A stretch of 64,000 bases of DNA from Anaerolineaceae bacterium (GTDB lineage Bacteria > Chloroflexota > Anaerolineae > Promineifilales > Promineifilaceae). The notes beneath the pieces were generated by a model that made no database searches, had not been told where the DNA came from, and saw nothing but the letters and a program-made list of their open reading frames with translations. The position numbers and the translations under genes were made by a program. Where the stretch lies: NCBI GenBank assembly GCA_002699125.1, contig PABI01000183.1, forward strand, positions 1 through 64,000. Reading direction: 5' to 3'. Positions within the stretch are counted from its first letter, which is position 1; every line of letters starts with the position of its first letter. Of this stretch, positions 25,724-34,618 are shown in pieces.

Positions 25724-25756
25724 GCCCTATATTTAATACAAAAAATGGTGCTAAAT

Positions 25757-26011
25757 ATGAGTACAAAAATAATGCCAATTAGTGATTTGCGTCGCCAAAC
25801 TAGCAAGATCATTCAGATACTTCGTGATAGTGGTGACGTCGTTTATATCACACAGCATGGTCGTCCTGCGGCCGTTTTAGTGGATTACGAAGCATATGAA
25901 ACCTTGCTGGCTCAACTCGAAGATTTGGCAGATTTAGCCAGTTTGGAAGCAGCTGAGGACGAACCCGAACGCGATTACGATTCGTTTTTGGCCGAAATGA
26001 ATTCTGAATAG
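25757..26011 (+). CDS. Phd/YefM-type antitoxin
   Basis: An 84-residue antitoxin. The N-terminal DNA-binding region (MPISDLRRQTSKIIQIL, then VVYITQHGRPAAVLVDYEAYETLL) is the Phd/YefM fold. The acidic C-terminus (EAAEDEPERDYDSFLAEM) should wrap and neutralise the toxin. The ATG at 25757 is preferred over an in-frame ATG at 25745. The two genes are 21 bases apart, typical of type II modules, and the antitoxin should repress the operon by binding the region around the -10 box. Confidence 0.9.
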   Translation: MSTKIMPISDLRRQTSKIIQILRDSGDVVYITQHGRPAAVLVDYEAYETLLAQLEDLADLASLEAAEDEPERDYDSFLAEMNSE

Positions 26012-26032
26012 CCATAGAAGCAAATATACGCA

Positions 26033-26290
26033 ATGTATTCACTAAAAATCAAGCGGTCGGCCGAGCGTGATTTAAAAAGATTGCCGCGACCGCTTTTTCT
26101 CCGTCTTAATCAGCAAATTTTGGCCCTGCGTGAAAACCCCCGTCCAGTTGGCACTCGCAAATTGAAAGGAAAATTAGAAGGTTGGCGGGTTCGCGTTGGT
26201 GATTACCGGATTGTTTATCAAATTAACGACCCTGCTCAAGTGGTGACGATTGTGAGAGTTCGCCATCGACGGGATGTTTATAGTGACTGA
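26033..26290 (+). CDS. RelE/ParE-family toxin
   Basis: An 85-residue basic protein. KIKRSAERDLKRLP, KLKGKLEGWRVRVGDYRIVYQI and RVRHRRDVY form the RelE fold core. The Arg residues in WRVRVGDYR and the C-terminal R-H-R-R-x-x-Y match the catalytic or rRNA-contacting residues of RelE-type mRNA interferases. It is expected to cleave mRNA on the ribosome when free of the antitoxin. No ribosome site is evident, suggesting low translation relative to the antitoxin. Its end overlaps the convergent DUF1638 gene by 13 bases. Confidence 0.9.
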   Translation: MYSLKIKRSAERDLKRLPRPLFLRLNQQILALRENPRPVGTRKLKGKLEGWRVRVGDYRIVYQINDPAQVVTIVRVRHRRDVYSD

Positions 26291-26871
26291 TCTCCGTTCA
26301 TCATGGTTACGAGCCGCTCCTCCAACAGACCATAACCTGTGGTGCGGACTTCCAAGGGGAGTTCCAGGTAGTCGGCGGCTTGCTGAGCCTGGGCGATGAG
26401 GTCCGGGTCCGGATTTTGCGCCAGGTAGACGATGCGCTTGTAGTTGCGAAAGTATTCATCCTTTAGCTGGGGGAAGCGATCCAGTCCCAAACCCTTCAAA
26501 ATGGTGCCGCGAAAGCCACGCACCAAAAAGTCGGTCAAAAAGAAGGTGCCCGGCTCCTCATCCATCAATTCCTGAAAAGTGGTGCCGCCATACATTTCAT
26601 AGCAGTGCGGGCCGTCGATACGTTCCAGGTTGTATTTGGCGGCAAGCTGATCCACCGCACCCTGCGAGCCGCAGTCGCCAAAGCCGATCAGCACGCGGTC
26701 GAACCGCTCGCGGATTTCCAGGTAGCGTTTTTCTACATCCGGCGCGATGCGCTCCGGGTACATGTGATCCATCGCCGAAATGCCAAACACCTCGGCATCC
26801 CAGCCGTGCTTTTGCACAATGTCCAGAATTTCGCGGGCCAGCGCGCCGCAGAAGATGATCGCTGTTTTCAT
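26278..26871 (-). CDS. DUF1638 protein linked to a methyltransferase cluster
   Basis: A 197-residue cytoplasmic protein of the DUF1638 family, recognised by the MKTAIIFCGALAREI start, GFGDCGSQGAVDQL and GPHCYEMYGG motifs with conserved Cys residues. DUF1638 genes often accompany corrinoid-dependent methylamine or quaternary-amine methyltransferases; the biochemical role is unknown, with corrinoid or metal handling a guess. It is the last gene of a minus-strand set with the MttB-family and homocysteine methyltransferase genes. Confidence 0.8.
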   Translation of the reverse strand: MKTAIIFCGALAREILDIVQKHGWDAEVFGISAMDHMYPERIAPDVEKRYLEIRERFDRVLIGFGDCGSQGAVDQLAAKYNLERIDGPHCYEMYGGTTFQELMDEEPGTFFLTDFLVRGFRGTILKGLGLDRFPQLKDEYFRNYKRIVYLAQNPDPDLIAQAQQAADYLELPLEVRTTGYGLLEERLVTMMNGDQSL

Positions 26872-26915
26872 AACTTCTCTGTGCGACTCTGTGTTCCTCT
26901 TTTCACCGTTCGCAT

Positions 26916-26936
26916 CTGAGGATGCTCACTCCTCAG
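26916..26936. repeat. Short hairpin (CTGAGGA/TCCTCAG word)
   Basis: A 7-bp stem at the MttB 3' end. The word CATCTGAGGATGCT is repeated at 41211-41224, in the spacer before the ABC permease. Confidence 0.5.
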
Positions 26937-28465
26937 GTTGGATTGGATGGTAACAATATATTGAACCTTTCGCGAATGGCGATGTCGATGGTGGGGGATA
27001 GCGGAGTTGGTTGATGGGTTTTGAGCAGCTGTTTTGCCTTGCGGCGAGCCGCTTCGCGCATATCCAGGCTGCCGTTGGCCTGCCAGTTGTCGCGGCTTTG
27101 GCGATCGGCCGTATGCGGGTAGTAAAATTCCGTGTTCATCAGCTCCAAACTTTGCTGCGTGCCCAAAAAGTGGCCTTCGCCGTTCACCACCTGCTCGATG
27201 ACGTCCAGCGAGAGCGTCTCGTCGGTGACCTCGATGCCGCGCACCAGGCGCATGATGCTGCCGTTGATGTCGTCGTCGATGACAAACTGCTCGTAAGCCA
27301 CGGTAAGCATCGATTCCAAAAAACCGGCGGAATGGTGAATATAGTTGGCTCCGGCCAGGGCTGCGGCCAGACTCGTAATGCCTTTTTCATAGCCAGCTTG
27401 CACGTCGGGCAGCTTGGCGTCGCTGAGGCCGGAGGAGTTGTAGACGGGCAAATTACAGTGCTGACCTAACTGAGCCACGGCCGCATTCATTAAAGCAAAT
27501 TCGGCCGCACCGCCCACAAAATTGCCCGTGCGCAAATCGGAAACGGAGGGCACGTAACCAAGTACAACCGGCGTGCCGGGTTTGACCAATTGGCAGTAAG
27601 TGAGACCAGACAGCTCTTCGGCGTGGATTTGCACCAGGGTGCCGGCGAGCGCTGCCGGGCTGGTGGCTCCCGCCTGCGGCGCGCTGGAGAGGAAAACGGG
27701 CATTTCCTGGCGCACGATTTCCGTCAGAACCTCGACCGTTTCTGGAGCAAAGCGCAATGGGCTGACGGTCCAACTGGTGATGAAGGAAAGGAACGGCCGT
27801 TCCCTTAACTCATCCCGTCCCCCGGCAATCATTTCACCCATTTCCAGCACATTTTGCAATGATTTTACGGTGAAGCAGTTGCCGGTAACGTGTTTGGTGG
27901 TGCTGCTGAGGGCGGCGTAATAGGTGTTTAGGTCTAAGTCTTCAGCGGGAATGTTGCGGGCGACGCAGCAGCGCAGGTAAAAATGAATATTGTCCAGCGC
28001 ATCTACCAATCGGCCCACGTCGGCCACATCTTGCAAAGTAGTTTGCCGTACGCGCTGGCTGTCTAAATCCAGAATTTTGACGGCCGCACCGCCGGTGCCC
28101 ATGTAAACGCGCTGCCCGCCCAGGCACATATCGTGCCGGGCGTCGCGGCCGGCCAGGAAAACTTCGTTTTGGGCTGTGTTGAGGGCGTTGTGGACAAGTG
28201 TGCGAGGAATAAAGACGCGATTGCGGGCGGGGTCTATGCGTGCACCAGCGGCCTGCCAGATGTCACGACATTCGGAAGGCTGCACCTCAATGCCGATCTT
28301 TTCCAGCACATCCAGCGCGGCTTCGTGAATGCGCACTACATCGGCGCTGCGCAGAGGATGGTACCAGCCGCCGCTGGCTCCGGGAAAAACGACTGGGTAA
28401 GACGGCCGTTTCCCCACAGCATCTTCTCTTCGGCGGCGGCTTTGCTTCCGCTGGCGCGAACCCAA
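26933..28465 (-). CDS. MttB-family (non-pyrrolysine) amine methyltransferase
   Basis: A 510-residue protein of the trimethylamine methyltransferase superfamily (COG5598). The N-terminus (HEAALDVLEKIGIEVQ) and the central TIM-barrel regions fit. The whole frame is open, with no amber codon, so it belongs to the non-pyrrolysine branch, whose characterised member MtgB demethylates glycine betaine to a corrinoid protein. Substrate here is unknown but a quaternary amine is likely. No corrinoid protein gene is in the window. It starts with TTG at 28465, 3 bases after the stop of the homocysteine methyltransferase gene, so the two form an operon. Confidence 0.88.
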   Translation of the reverse strand: MGSRQRKQSRRRREDAVGKRPSYPVVFPGASGGWYHPLRSADVVRIHEAALDVLEKIGIEVQPSECRDIWQAAGARIDPARNRVFIPRTLVHNALNTAQNEVFLAGRDARHDMCLGGQRVYMGTGGAAVKILDLDSQRVRQTTLQDVADVGRLVDALDNIHFYLRCCVARNIPAEDLDLNTYYAALSSTTKHVTGNCFTVKSLQNVLEMGEMIAGGRDELRERPFLSFITSWTVSPLRFAPETVEVLTEIVRQEMPVFLSSAPQAGATSPAALAGTLVQIHAEELSGLTYCQLVKPGTPVVLGYVPSVSDLRTGNFVGGAAEFALMNAAVAQLGQHCNLPVYNSSGLSDAKLPDVQAGYEKGITSLAAALAGANYIHHSAGFLESMLTVAYEQFVIDDDINGSIMRLVRGIEVTDETLSLDVIEQVVNGEGHFLGTQQSLELMNTEFYYPHTADRQSRDNWQANGSLDMREAARRKAKQLLKTHQPTPLSPTIDIAIRERFNILLPSNPT

Positions 28466-28468
28466 CGG

Positions 28469-29443
28469 TTAACCTCGTCTGCGACGTTCGCGGGTGCGGC
28501 TTCGTTCGGGAGTGGCGGTGGCTGCCACCGCCGTTGCCACAATCTGGTGCTCGATGGGGGCATTATCCAATGCTGCGCGCATGGCGGCGATGTGGGCCGG
28601 GGTGCTGCCGCAGCAAGCACCGATGATGCGCGCGCCAAAGTTGCGCACCTTCACGGCGTAATCGGCCATGACTTCCGGCGTGCCGTTGTAGTGCAGATGG
28701 CCATGCACGTATTCCGGGATGCCGGCGTTGGATTTGGCCACAAAGGGATAGCTTTGGTTGGTAGCGTACATCGCCTGGATGACGCCTTCGATCTCTTCTG
28801 GCCCATTGCCGCAGTTGCCGCCGAGGGCGGTCAAGTTCATGCGGCTCAACTCGGTAAAAGCCTGGACCGGGGTAATACCCATCATGGTACGGCCGTTGGT
28901 GTCGAAGGTCATCGTGGCCACAATGGGCAGGTCGGTGGCTTCACGACAGCCCTGTACGGCGGCCCGCACTTCGCTGATGTCGCTCATCGTCTCGATCCAC
29001 AGCACGTCTACACCCCCGGCAGCCAATCCGGCAGCCTGCTCGGCAAAGCCGGCGACGGCCTCGTTGTAGCACAGCGCCCCCACCGGTTCCATAATTTCAC
29101 CGGAAGGGCCAATAGAGCCGCCAACAACCACGGGGTGATCGGCCGCATCGGCGGCGGCGCGGGCCAGCTCGGCGGCGGCTTTGTTGAGTTCGTAGGCGCG
29201 GTCTTGCAGCTTGTGCAGTTTCAGGCGGAAACAGGTGCCGCCGAAGGAGTTGGTGAGGATGATTTGAGAACCGGCTTCAATGTAGCCGCGATGGACAGCG
29301 CGGATTCGGTCAGGATGCAGGAGATTCCACATTTCAGGGGGATCGCCTTGTTCCAAACCGGCGGCCATTAGCATGGTGCCCATGCCGCCATCGGCGATAA
29401 GATAATCATGTGTTGCCAGCAGTTGCTCTAACTTGTTCATCAT
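28469..29443 (-). CDS. Homocysteine S-methyltransferase family protein
   Basis: A 324-residue (beta/alpha)8-barrel methyltransferase related to betaine-homocysteine methyltransferase and the N-terminal domain of MetH. The zinc ligands are visible: Cys in GGNCGNGPEE and the pair in GACCGSTPAHI. DGGMGTM near the N-terminus is family-typical. It should move a methyl group to homocysteine or a similar thiol. It precedes an MttB-family gene by 3 bases and DUF1638 farther on, so a route from a methylated amine to methionine is plausible. The C-terminus is unusually Arg-rich (ERSRTRERRRRG). Confidence 0.9.
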   Translation of the reverse strand: MMNKLEQLLATHDYLIADGGMGTMLMAAGLEQGDPPEMWNLLHPDRIRAVHRGYIEAGSQIILTNSFGGTCFRLKLHKLQDRAYELNKAAAELARAAADAADHPVVVGGSIGPSGEIMEPVGALCYNEAVAGFAEQAAGLAAGGVDVLWIETMSDISEVRAAVQGCREATDLPIVATMTFDTNGRTMMGITPVQAFTELSRMNLTALGGNCGNGPEEIEGVIQAMYATNQSYPFVAKSNAGIPEYVHGHLHYNGTPEVMADYAVKVRNFGARIIGACCGSTPAHIAAMRAALDNAPIEHQIVATAVAATATPERSRTRERRRRG

Positions 29444-29527
29444 GAACTATACCTCGGTAAAAAATTCACAAATGGTAGCTTACCGTTTTTGGCGGCAATG
29501 TCAAACGTTACGCGGGGGATTTTGTGG

Positions 29528-29547
29528 ATTCCCGCATTCGCGGGAAT
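29528..29547. repeat. Short palindromic hairpin (ATTCCCGC word)
   Basis: ATTCCCGC/GCGGGAAT with an ATTC loop. It lies between the DinB and homocysteine methyltransferase genes; probably a dispersed repeat acting as a terminator. Confidence 0.55.
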
Positions 29548-29575
29548 GACACTTGAACACTTCACGTTCGACGCA

Positions 29576-30046
29576 TCATTTCATGTTTGATCGTGTGGCT
29601 TCTAAAAGCCGCACAATTTGATTGAGGTGCTCGGTGTCGTGGTCTACGAGGAGCTGGACCATGTAGCGCAGCTTGGTGGGGCCTAAGGTTTCATGCACCG
29701 CGTTGCGCTGCCAGGCACCGGCGTTGAGCGATTGCAGGTAGGTTAGCGTTTCGCTGCGGGCTGTGCTGAGGGTGTGTAGCAGTTCGGATAGGGGTGTGGG
29801 TTCTGGTTGGGGGCGGCTTTCGGGGTGAATGTAGGGGAGATACGGCCGTTCCTCGGCCACAATCCTTTGCAAACGGGCCAGGTACAGTGACTCCGTCGTA
29901 CGCAAATGGCGCAGCACGTCGGCGATGGACCATTCATCGGGAGACCGGCGTTGGTGAACGGCCGTCTCATCCGCCCGACGCAGCATGAAGGTGAGGTCTT
30001 TGGGCATACTGGCGAGAGCGTCGAGCAGGATGGTTCTTTTACTCAT
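29576..30046 (-). CDS. DinB-like four-helix protein
   Basis: A 156-residue DinB/YfiT-type four-helix bundle. The usual metal-binding histidines are visible: one in VLRHLRTTES and two in DHDTEHLNQI. Family members include thiol S-transferases (bacillithiol- or mycothiol-dependent) and many of unknown function. Paralogs are at 49474-50880 (three domains) and 54251-54733. No ribosome site is evident before the ATG at 30046. Confidence 0.85.
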   Translation of the reverse strand: MSKRTILLDALASMPKDLTFMLRRADETAVHQRRSPDEWSIADVLRHLRTTESLYLARLQRIVAEERPYLPYIHPESRPQPEPTPLSELLHTLSTARSETLTYLQSLNAGAWQRNAVHETLGPTKLRYMVQLLVDHDTEHLNQIVRLLEATRSNMK

Positions 30047-30070
30047 CAGTTCAGTGAAAAGTGAAAAGTA

Positions 30071-30109
30071 AAAAGTAAAAAGTGAGGCTACTCGTCACTT
30101 TTTACTTTT
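30071..30109 (-). terminator. 15-bp hairpin terminator after the UPF0182 gene
   Basis: 30071-30085 is exactly complementary to 30095-30109. On the minus strand the stem is followed by a T-rich tail. It is built from the GTGAAAAGTAAAAAGT word. Confidence 0.7.
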
Positions 30110-30127
30110 CACTATTTACTCGTTTTG

Positions 30128-33010
30128 TTATGGCGTGCCCGTTAGCTCCAGTAGCCGAGCCAGGTCAGTTTCAAGGGCTTCCAGCTCTGTGCCGTAGGTG
30201 GCCCAGTCGCCGTTTTGCTGGGCGGTTTGGGCAGCTTCAAAGTGGGCGTTGGCCGAGTTGATAAGCTCCTCGACGCTGGCATCCACCGGGGCGATTTCTA
30301 TGGGGGTGGTGTCGGTGTCAGTGTCGGGTTCGGTGATGACGGCCGTTTCCCCATCCACCTCCTCCACCACAATTTCACCCGGCTCAGCCAGCAGCAGCGC
30401 CTCCAGGGCCCTGTCTAGCGTCAGCTCCATCGTTATGCGCGTATCTGTGGCCACAATCACCCGCTTTAGCTCTGGCAAAGCACTGGTGTCTGCTTGTAGA
30501 TAAATCGGTTCCACATACAAAAAGCTGTTGTTTAAGGGCACGACCAGAAGATTACCCCGGATTACGTTAGAACCACCCTGATCCCACAAAGAAAACTGCT
30601 CTGAGATGTTCGGTTCCTGGTTGATGCGGCTTTCAATTTGCAGCGGGCCAAAAACAAGCTCTTGTTTGGGCAGCTCATAGACCACCAGCTGGCCATAATG
30701 TTGTGGATCATTGCGCACGGCCATCCAGGCAATCATATTGTCTTTGCCAATGGGGTTCAGCGGCTGGATGAGCAAGTATTCGCTGTCTGTTTCGCCGGGC
30801 AGCCGCATAACAACGTAATAAGGCTCTACCGGCTGCTGGCCGCCTTCGTAAATTTCCTGGGGAATTTGCCAGACATCTTCCTGGTTGTAAAAGACGCGCA
30901 CATCGGTCATGTGGTAGCGGAGATACTGCTGCATTTGGAAGGTGAACATATCCTCCGGATAGCGCAAATGGGCTTGGAGATTTTCTGGCAGTTCGCTCAA
31001 GGGTTTGAACAGGCCGGGGAAGGCATTGCTGTATGATTGAATGATGGGGTCCTGCTCATCGGCAATGTAGTAGGTGACGGTGCCGTTGTAGGCATCTATT
31101 GTTATTTTGGCAGCATTGCGGATGTAGTTGATTCTGGTGGCGCTGTCGGGCGTGGCGTAGGGGAAGTGGTCGCTCAGGGTAAAGGCATCTTGTATCCACA
31201 TCAGGTTGCCCTCATCGGTGAGAACGATGTAGGGATCGGTGTCTAGTTCTAGGAACGGGGTGATTTCATGAATGCGGCGCTGAATTTCACGATTGAGCTG
31301 GACGCGTGTGTTGGCGTTGATTTCATTGCTCAACAGGACGTTGGCGTCGCCCAGGCGAATGGCAAAGGCCAGCCGCTTGAGATAGGTGTCCAGCGGGACG
31401 CCGCCTGTGCCCGTATAGCTGGTGTAGACATTTTCATTGCCGCTGGGGTAGCTAAATTCGTCCCGATCGCTGCCGACAAACACTTCGTCGTTGGTTTGTT
31501 CGCCATAGTAGATTTCTGGCCGGGTCACCTGAAGTTCGAGCTCACTTTCCGGCGGCAGGTTTTTGATGAAGAATTCGGGCTGGCCGTCGGCAGTGAAGCG
31601 ATCTACCGGGTTCATGACGATGCCGTAACCGTGCGTAAATTCCAGCTTTTCGTTGACCCAGGATTGTGAGGGCAGCCTGGTTTTGTCCAGTTCACGGGTG
31701 GCCAGCATGACCTGCTGAATCTGGCCATCAATAAGGTAACGGTCGATATCCACTTCGTTAAAGACGTAATACGGCCGTAACGCCTGAAGCTGCGTGTAGG
31801 TGGCCTGAAGCGGCCGATAATCCCACAGCCGAATATTGGCCAATACATCTTCATTTGCGGCAATATCACCCTGATTCAGCGGGTCGATACTGCCAAAGTC
31901 ACGCACATCGATCTTGTCCAGGTTAAAAGCCATCCGGGTATAGTCAATGTTGTGCTGAATGAAGGGGCCTTCACGCACCAGCTCGTTGGGTTCCACCTCG
32001 TACCGCTGCAAGAGGGCGGGGTACACGCCGCCAACCAGTACGGTGACGCCCAGCCAGAGCGCACCGGCCACGAGCAACGGCCGTAATCTCAGCCGGAACA
32101 TATTCAGCAGCATGATCAGCGCCGCCAGCACCATAAAGGCCATCTGGCCATACAGCGCGTACAGCGAGGCATTGAGGTCGGTGTAGCTGGCACCTGTTAC
32201 CACGCCGCGCCCTGAGTAGTTCAGGTTAAAAACCTCAAAAATGTAGCCGCTTGCCCACAGCAGCAGAATGAGCGCTGCCAGCAGCGCCACGTGCTGCCGC
32301 AAAACAGGGGATTCGTGTGGCCGCCACTGCCCGCGCTGAATTTCAACAACATTGTTTACCGCATAAATAGCCAGCGTGCCAATCAGCGTCAGCAGCAAGA
32401 GTGAGGTGGTCCATTGCTGTAAGCCTTCATAAATGGGCAGTTCAAACAGGTAAAAGCTGATGTCACGGCCAAAAAGCGGATCGGCCGTGCCATAGGGCAC
32501 GCGATTGAGGAAAAGCAAAAACTCATTCCAGCGCGCGGCAATGGAGCTGGCAAAACCAAAGGCTAAAAAGAGGGAAACGGCCGTTAAAATCCAGCCCACC
32601 CCTCTAATTTGTAAAAAGCGGGGATAAAACTCAGGAGTAGCTTTAATAGCCCGCCGCCGGGCCAACTGCCAGTTGCCCCACAAAACAAGCAAGGCGATGA
32701 CAAAAAAAGCGACAAAGCTGAAAATTCGGTAGCTCCAACTGGTTAACCAGACGTTTTGGTAATTCAGCTCGCTAAACCACAGCCAGTTGGTGTATACGCC
32801 CACAATCCCGTTGATGCTGATGAACAGCAAAAAAAGGATACCAATAATCCACAAGTTGCGGTTGCTGCCGCGCGGTCGCTGCGGGCGATTGGGGATGGGG
32901 GGGCGTTGACCGCCGCCTTCATTGCCGCCTTCGCCTTTTTTTCCTTCCCAGCCGGCCTCTTCCATCGCTCGGCGGAATACTTCTGGGATGTCCCAGTTAT
33001 CTCGACTCAT
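30128..33010 (-). CDS. UPF0182 family membrane protein
   Basis: A 960-residue integral membrane protein. After a Pro/Gly/Arg-rich cytoplasmic N-terminus (residues 1-50) it has about seven membrane helices (about 52-360) and a long extracytoplasmic domain (about 365-870), as in UPF0182 proteins of Actinobacteria, Cyanobacteria and Chloroflexota. NIDYTRMAFNLDKI and the GYGIVMNPV region match the family. A Thr/Asp/Glu-rich C-terminal part (DTDTDTTP) and a terminal helix follow. The function is unknown. AAGGACGG precedes the ATG. Confidence 0.93.
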   Translation of the reverse strand: MSRDNWDIPEVFRRAMEEAGWEGKKGEGGNEGGGQRPPIPNRPQRPRGSNRNLWIIGILFLLFISINGIVGVYTNWLWFSELNYQNVWLTSWSYRIFSFVAFFVIALLVLWGNWQLARRRAIKATPEFYPRFLQIRGVGWILTAVSLFLAFGFASSIAARWNEFLLFLNRVPYGTADPLFGRDISFYLFELPIYEGLQQWTTSLLLLTLIGTLAIYAVNNVVEIQRGQWRPHESPVLRQHVALLAALILLLWASGYIFEVFNLNYSGRGVVTGASYTDLNASLYALYGQMAFMVLAALIMLLNMFRLRLRPLLVAGALWLGVTVLVGGVYPALLQRYEVEPNELVREGPFIQHNIDYTRMAFNLDKIDVRDFGSIDPLNQGDIAANEDVLANIRLWDYRPLQATYTQLQALRPYYVFNEVDIDRYLIDGQIQQVMLATRELDKTRLPSQSWVNEKLEFTHGYGIVMNPVDRFTADGQPEFFIKNLPPESELELQVTRPEIYYGEQTNDEVFVGSDRDEFSYPSGNENVYTSYTGTGGVPLDTYLKRLAFAIRLGDANVLLSNEINANTRVQLNREIQRRIHEITPFLELDTDPYIVLTDEGNLMWIQDAFTLSDHFPYATPDSATRINYIRNAAKITIDAYNGTVTYYIADEQDPIIQSYSNAFPGLFKPLSELPENLQAHLRYPEDMFTFQMQQYLRYHMTDVRVFYNQEDVWQIPQEIYEGGQQPVEPYYVVMRLPGETDSEYLLIQPLNPIGKDNMIAWMAVRNDPQHYGQLVVYELPKQELVFGPLQIESRINQEPNISEQFSLWDQGGSNVIRGNLLVVPLNNSFLYVEPIYLQADTSALPELKRVIVATDTRITMELTLDRALEALLLAEPGEIVVEEVDGETAVITEPDTDTDTTPIEIAPVDASVEELINSANAHFEAAQTAQQNGDWATYGTELEALETDLARLLELTGTP

Positions 33011-33207
33011 TTTTTCCGTCCTTGGTATCTAATATGCATCTCTTCTCTATTCTCTCACATTTATGGGGCAATATGATTAGACTGAACTGAGAGCGGCCGT
33101 TTCCACTCTATCTACTTGCCACATCGCTACAAGTGAGATAATAACTCGTAAGGTGAAAACCTATTTTACCAGATGAAGGACGAAAAGATTATTGTTGGAG
33201 GCAAACG

Positions 33208-33636
33208 ATGAAAGAAATGACCAAAGCGGAAGTGTATGAGTTTCTGGCAGCGGGGACGCGCACGGGAAAATTGGCGACGGTGCGAGCAGACGGCCGTCCC
33301 CACGTGGCGCCCGTCTGGTTTGTGCTGGACGGGGAAGATTTGCTCTTCAATACCTGGCATGAGTCGGTAAAGGGGAAGAATTTGCAGCGAGACGGCCGTG
33401 TCGCCCTCACTGTCGATGAAGAAACACCACCCTACGCGTTTGTGTTGGTGGAAGGCACCGTGGAAATTACCGACGATGACCTGGCCGAAAGCAAAAAGTG
33501 GGCCACCCGCATTGGCGGGCGCTACATGGGCGAAGATCGGGCTGAGGAATTTGGCGAGCGCAACGCCGTGCCCGGCGAGCTGCTGGTGCGTATCAAAGTG
33601 GATAAAATCGTGGCCAAGAAAGAGATGGCTGCTTGA
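33208..33636 (+). CDS. PPOX-class F420-dependent or flavin-binding oxidoreductase
   Basis: A 142-residue split-barrel protein of the pyridoxamine 5'-phosphate oxidase-like family. LATVRADGRPHVAPVWFVLDGEDLLFNTW is split across the first strands, and KGKNLQRDGRVALTV is the typical phosphate-contact segment of the TIGR03618-type F420-binding group. It is likely a small reductase or cofactor-binding protein. Whether the organism makes F420 cannot be judged from this window. GGAGG precedes the ATG by about 7 bases. Confidence 0.87.
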   Translation: MKEMTKAEVYEFLAAGTRTGKLATVRADGRPHVAPVWFVLDGEDLLFNTWHESVKGKNLQRDGRVALTVDEETPPYAFVLVEGTVEITDDDLAESKKWATRIGGRYMGEDRAEEFGERNAVPGELLVRIKVDKIVAKKEMAA

Positions 33637-33705
33637 GTAAAAGCAAATCGCGAATTTAGCGCATGGACAAATAGCACAAATTTTTTCTGGCAGAAAGGTG
33701 TGTAG

Positions 33706-34533
33706 ATGAGTAAGGCGATGCAATTAGAGGGGCGAACGGCCGTAATAACTGGAGCAGCCAGCGGCATCGGGCGCGGGATAGCTATTGCTCTGGCCCGACG
33801 GCACTGCCATTTGGCCCTGGCTGATGTGAATGAAACGGGCTTGGCGGAAACGGCCGAACTCATTGCCGCGCCAGACCTTCGCGTGAGCTGCCACCGTTTG
33901 GATGTAGCCGATGCCGAGGCAGTAGCCCATTTCCCAGAGGTGGTGCGAGCCAGCCATCCCGGCGTGGTCCTGCTTTTTAACAATGCGGGCGTCGCCTTGG
34001 GCGGCACGTTTGAGCAGGTGAGCGCCGCAGACTTCGAGTGGCTGTTTGAGATCAATTTCTGGGGCGTGGTGCGCATAACCCGCGCCTTCTTGCCGCTCCT
34101 GCAAGCCAGTGATGACGCCCGGCTTGTGAACCTCTCCAGCGTGTATGGGCTCATCGGCCCTCCTGGTGAAGTGCCCTATGCGGCGAGCAAGTTTGCCGTG
34201 CGCGGCTTTTCCGAGGCGCTGCGGCATGAGTTTGAACTGGCCGGCTCGTCTGTGGGGGTTACGGTGGTTCACCCTGGCGGTGTGGCCACGGCCATTGCCG
34301 ACAATGCCCGGCCACCGGCCGGGGCAACAGCCGAGCAAATAGCGGAAGGGCGTGCCGCCGCCAACAAGCTGCTCCGGCTGTCGCCAGAAATTGCTGGAGA
34401 AACGATTGTTCGCGGCGTCGAACGCCGCCAGCCGCGCGTGCTGGTTGGCTCAGATGCCCGGCTGATCGCCCTGCTTGTGCGTCTGGCGCCTGTTTCGTAT
34501 TTGCGACTGCTGGCGTGGTTTGTGCCTCGATGA
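33706..34533 (+). CDS. Short-chain dehydrogenase/reductase
   Basis: A 275-residue classical SDR with cofactor motif TGAASGIGRG, NNAGVA, catalytic Ser in NLSSVYG and Y-x-x-x-K in YAASKFA. The C-terminus (VRLAPVSYLRLLAWFVPR) is typical of the long-chain or retinol dehydrogenase-like group. The gene starts 70 bases after the PPOX-type gene and ends 86 bases before the zinc-ribbon gene, so these may form a loose operon. The substrate is unknown. Confidence 0.9.
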   Translation: MSKAMQLEGRTAVITGAASGIGRGIAIALARRHCHLALADVNETGLAETAELIAAPDLRVSCHRLDVADAEAVAHFPEVVRASHPGVVLLFNNAGVALGGTFEQVSAADFEWLFEINFWGVVRITRAFLPLLQASDDARLVNLSSVYGLIGPPGEVPYAASKFAVRGFSEALRHEFELAGSSVGVTVVHPGGVATAIADNARPPAGATAEQIAEGRAAANKLLRLSPEIAGETIVRGVERRQPRVLVGSDARLIALLVRLAPVSYLRLLAWFVPR

Positions 34534-34618
34534 GTTCTTTTTCGTTGAATGCTGTTGTTGGCTGCGTTACAATCGGGCCAAAATCTCTGACCACAAAACG
34601 CGATTGACGGAGCGTGTA

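Noticed and set aside
28133..29371. A 412-codon open frame on the plus strand
   Set aside because: It lies opposite the homocysteine methyltransferase and MttB genes, which match known families; its translation is rich in His, Gly and Arg without a recognisable fold.
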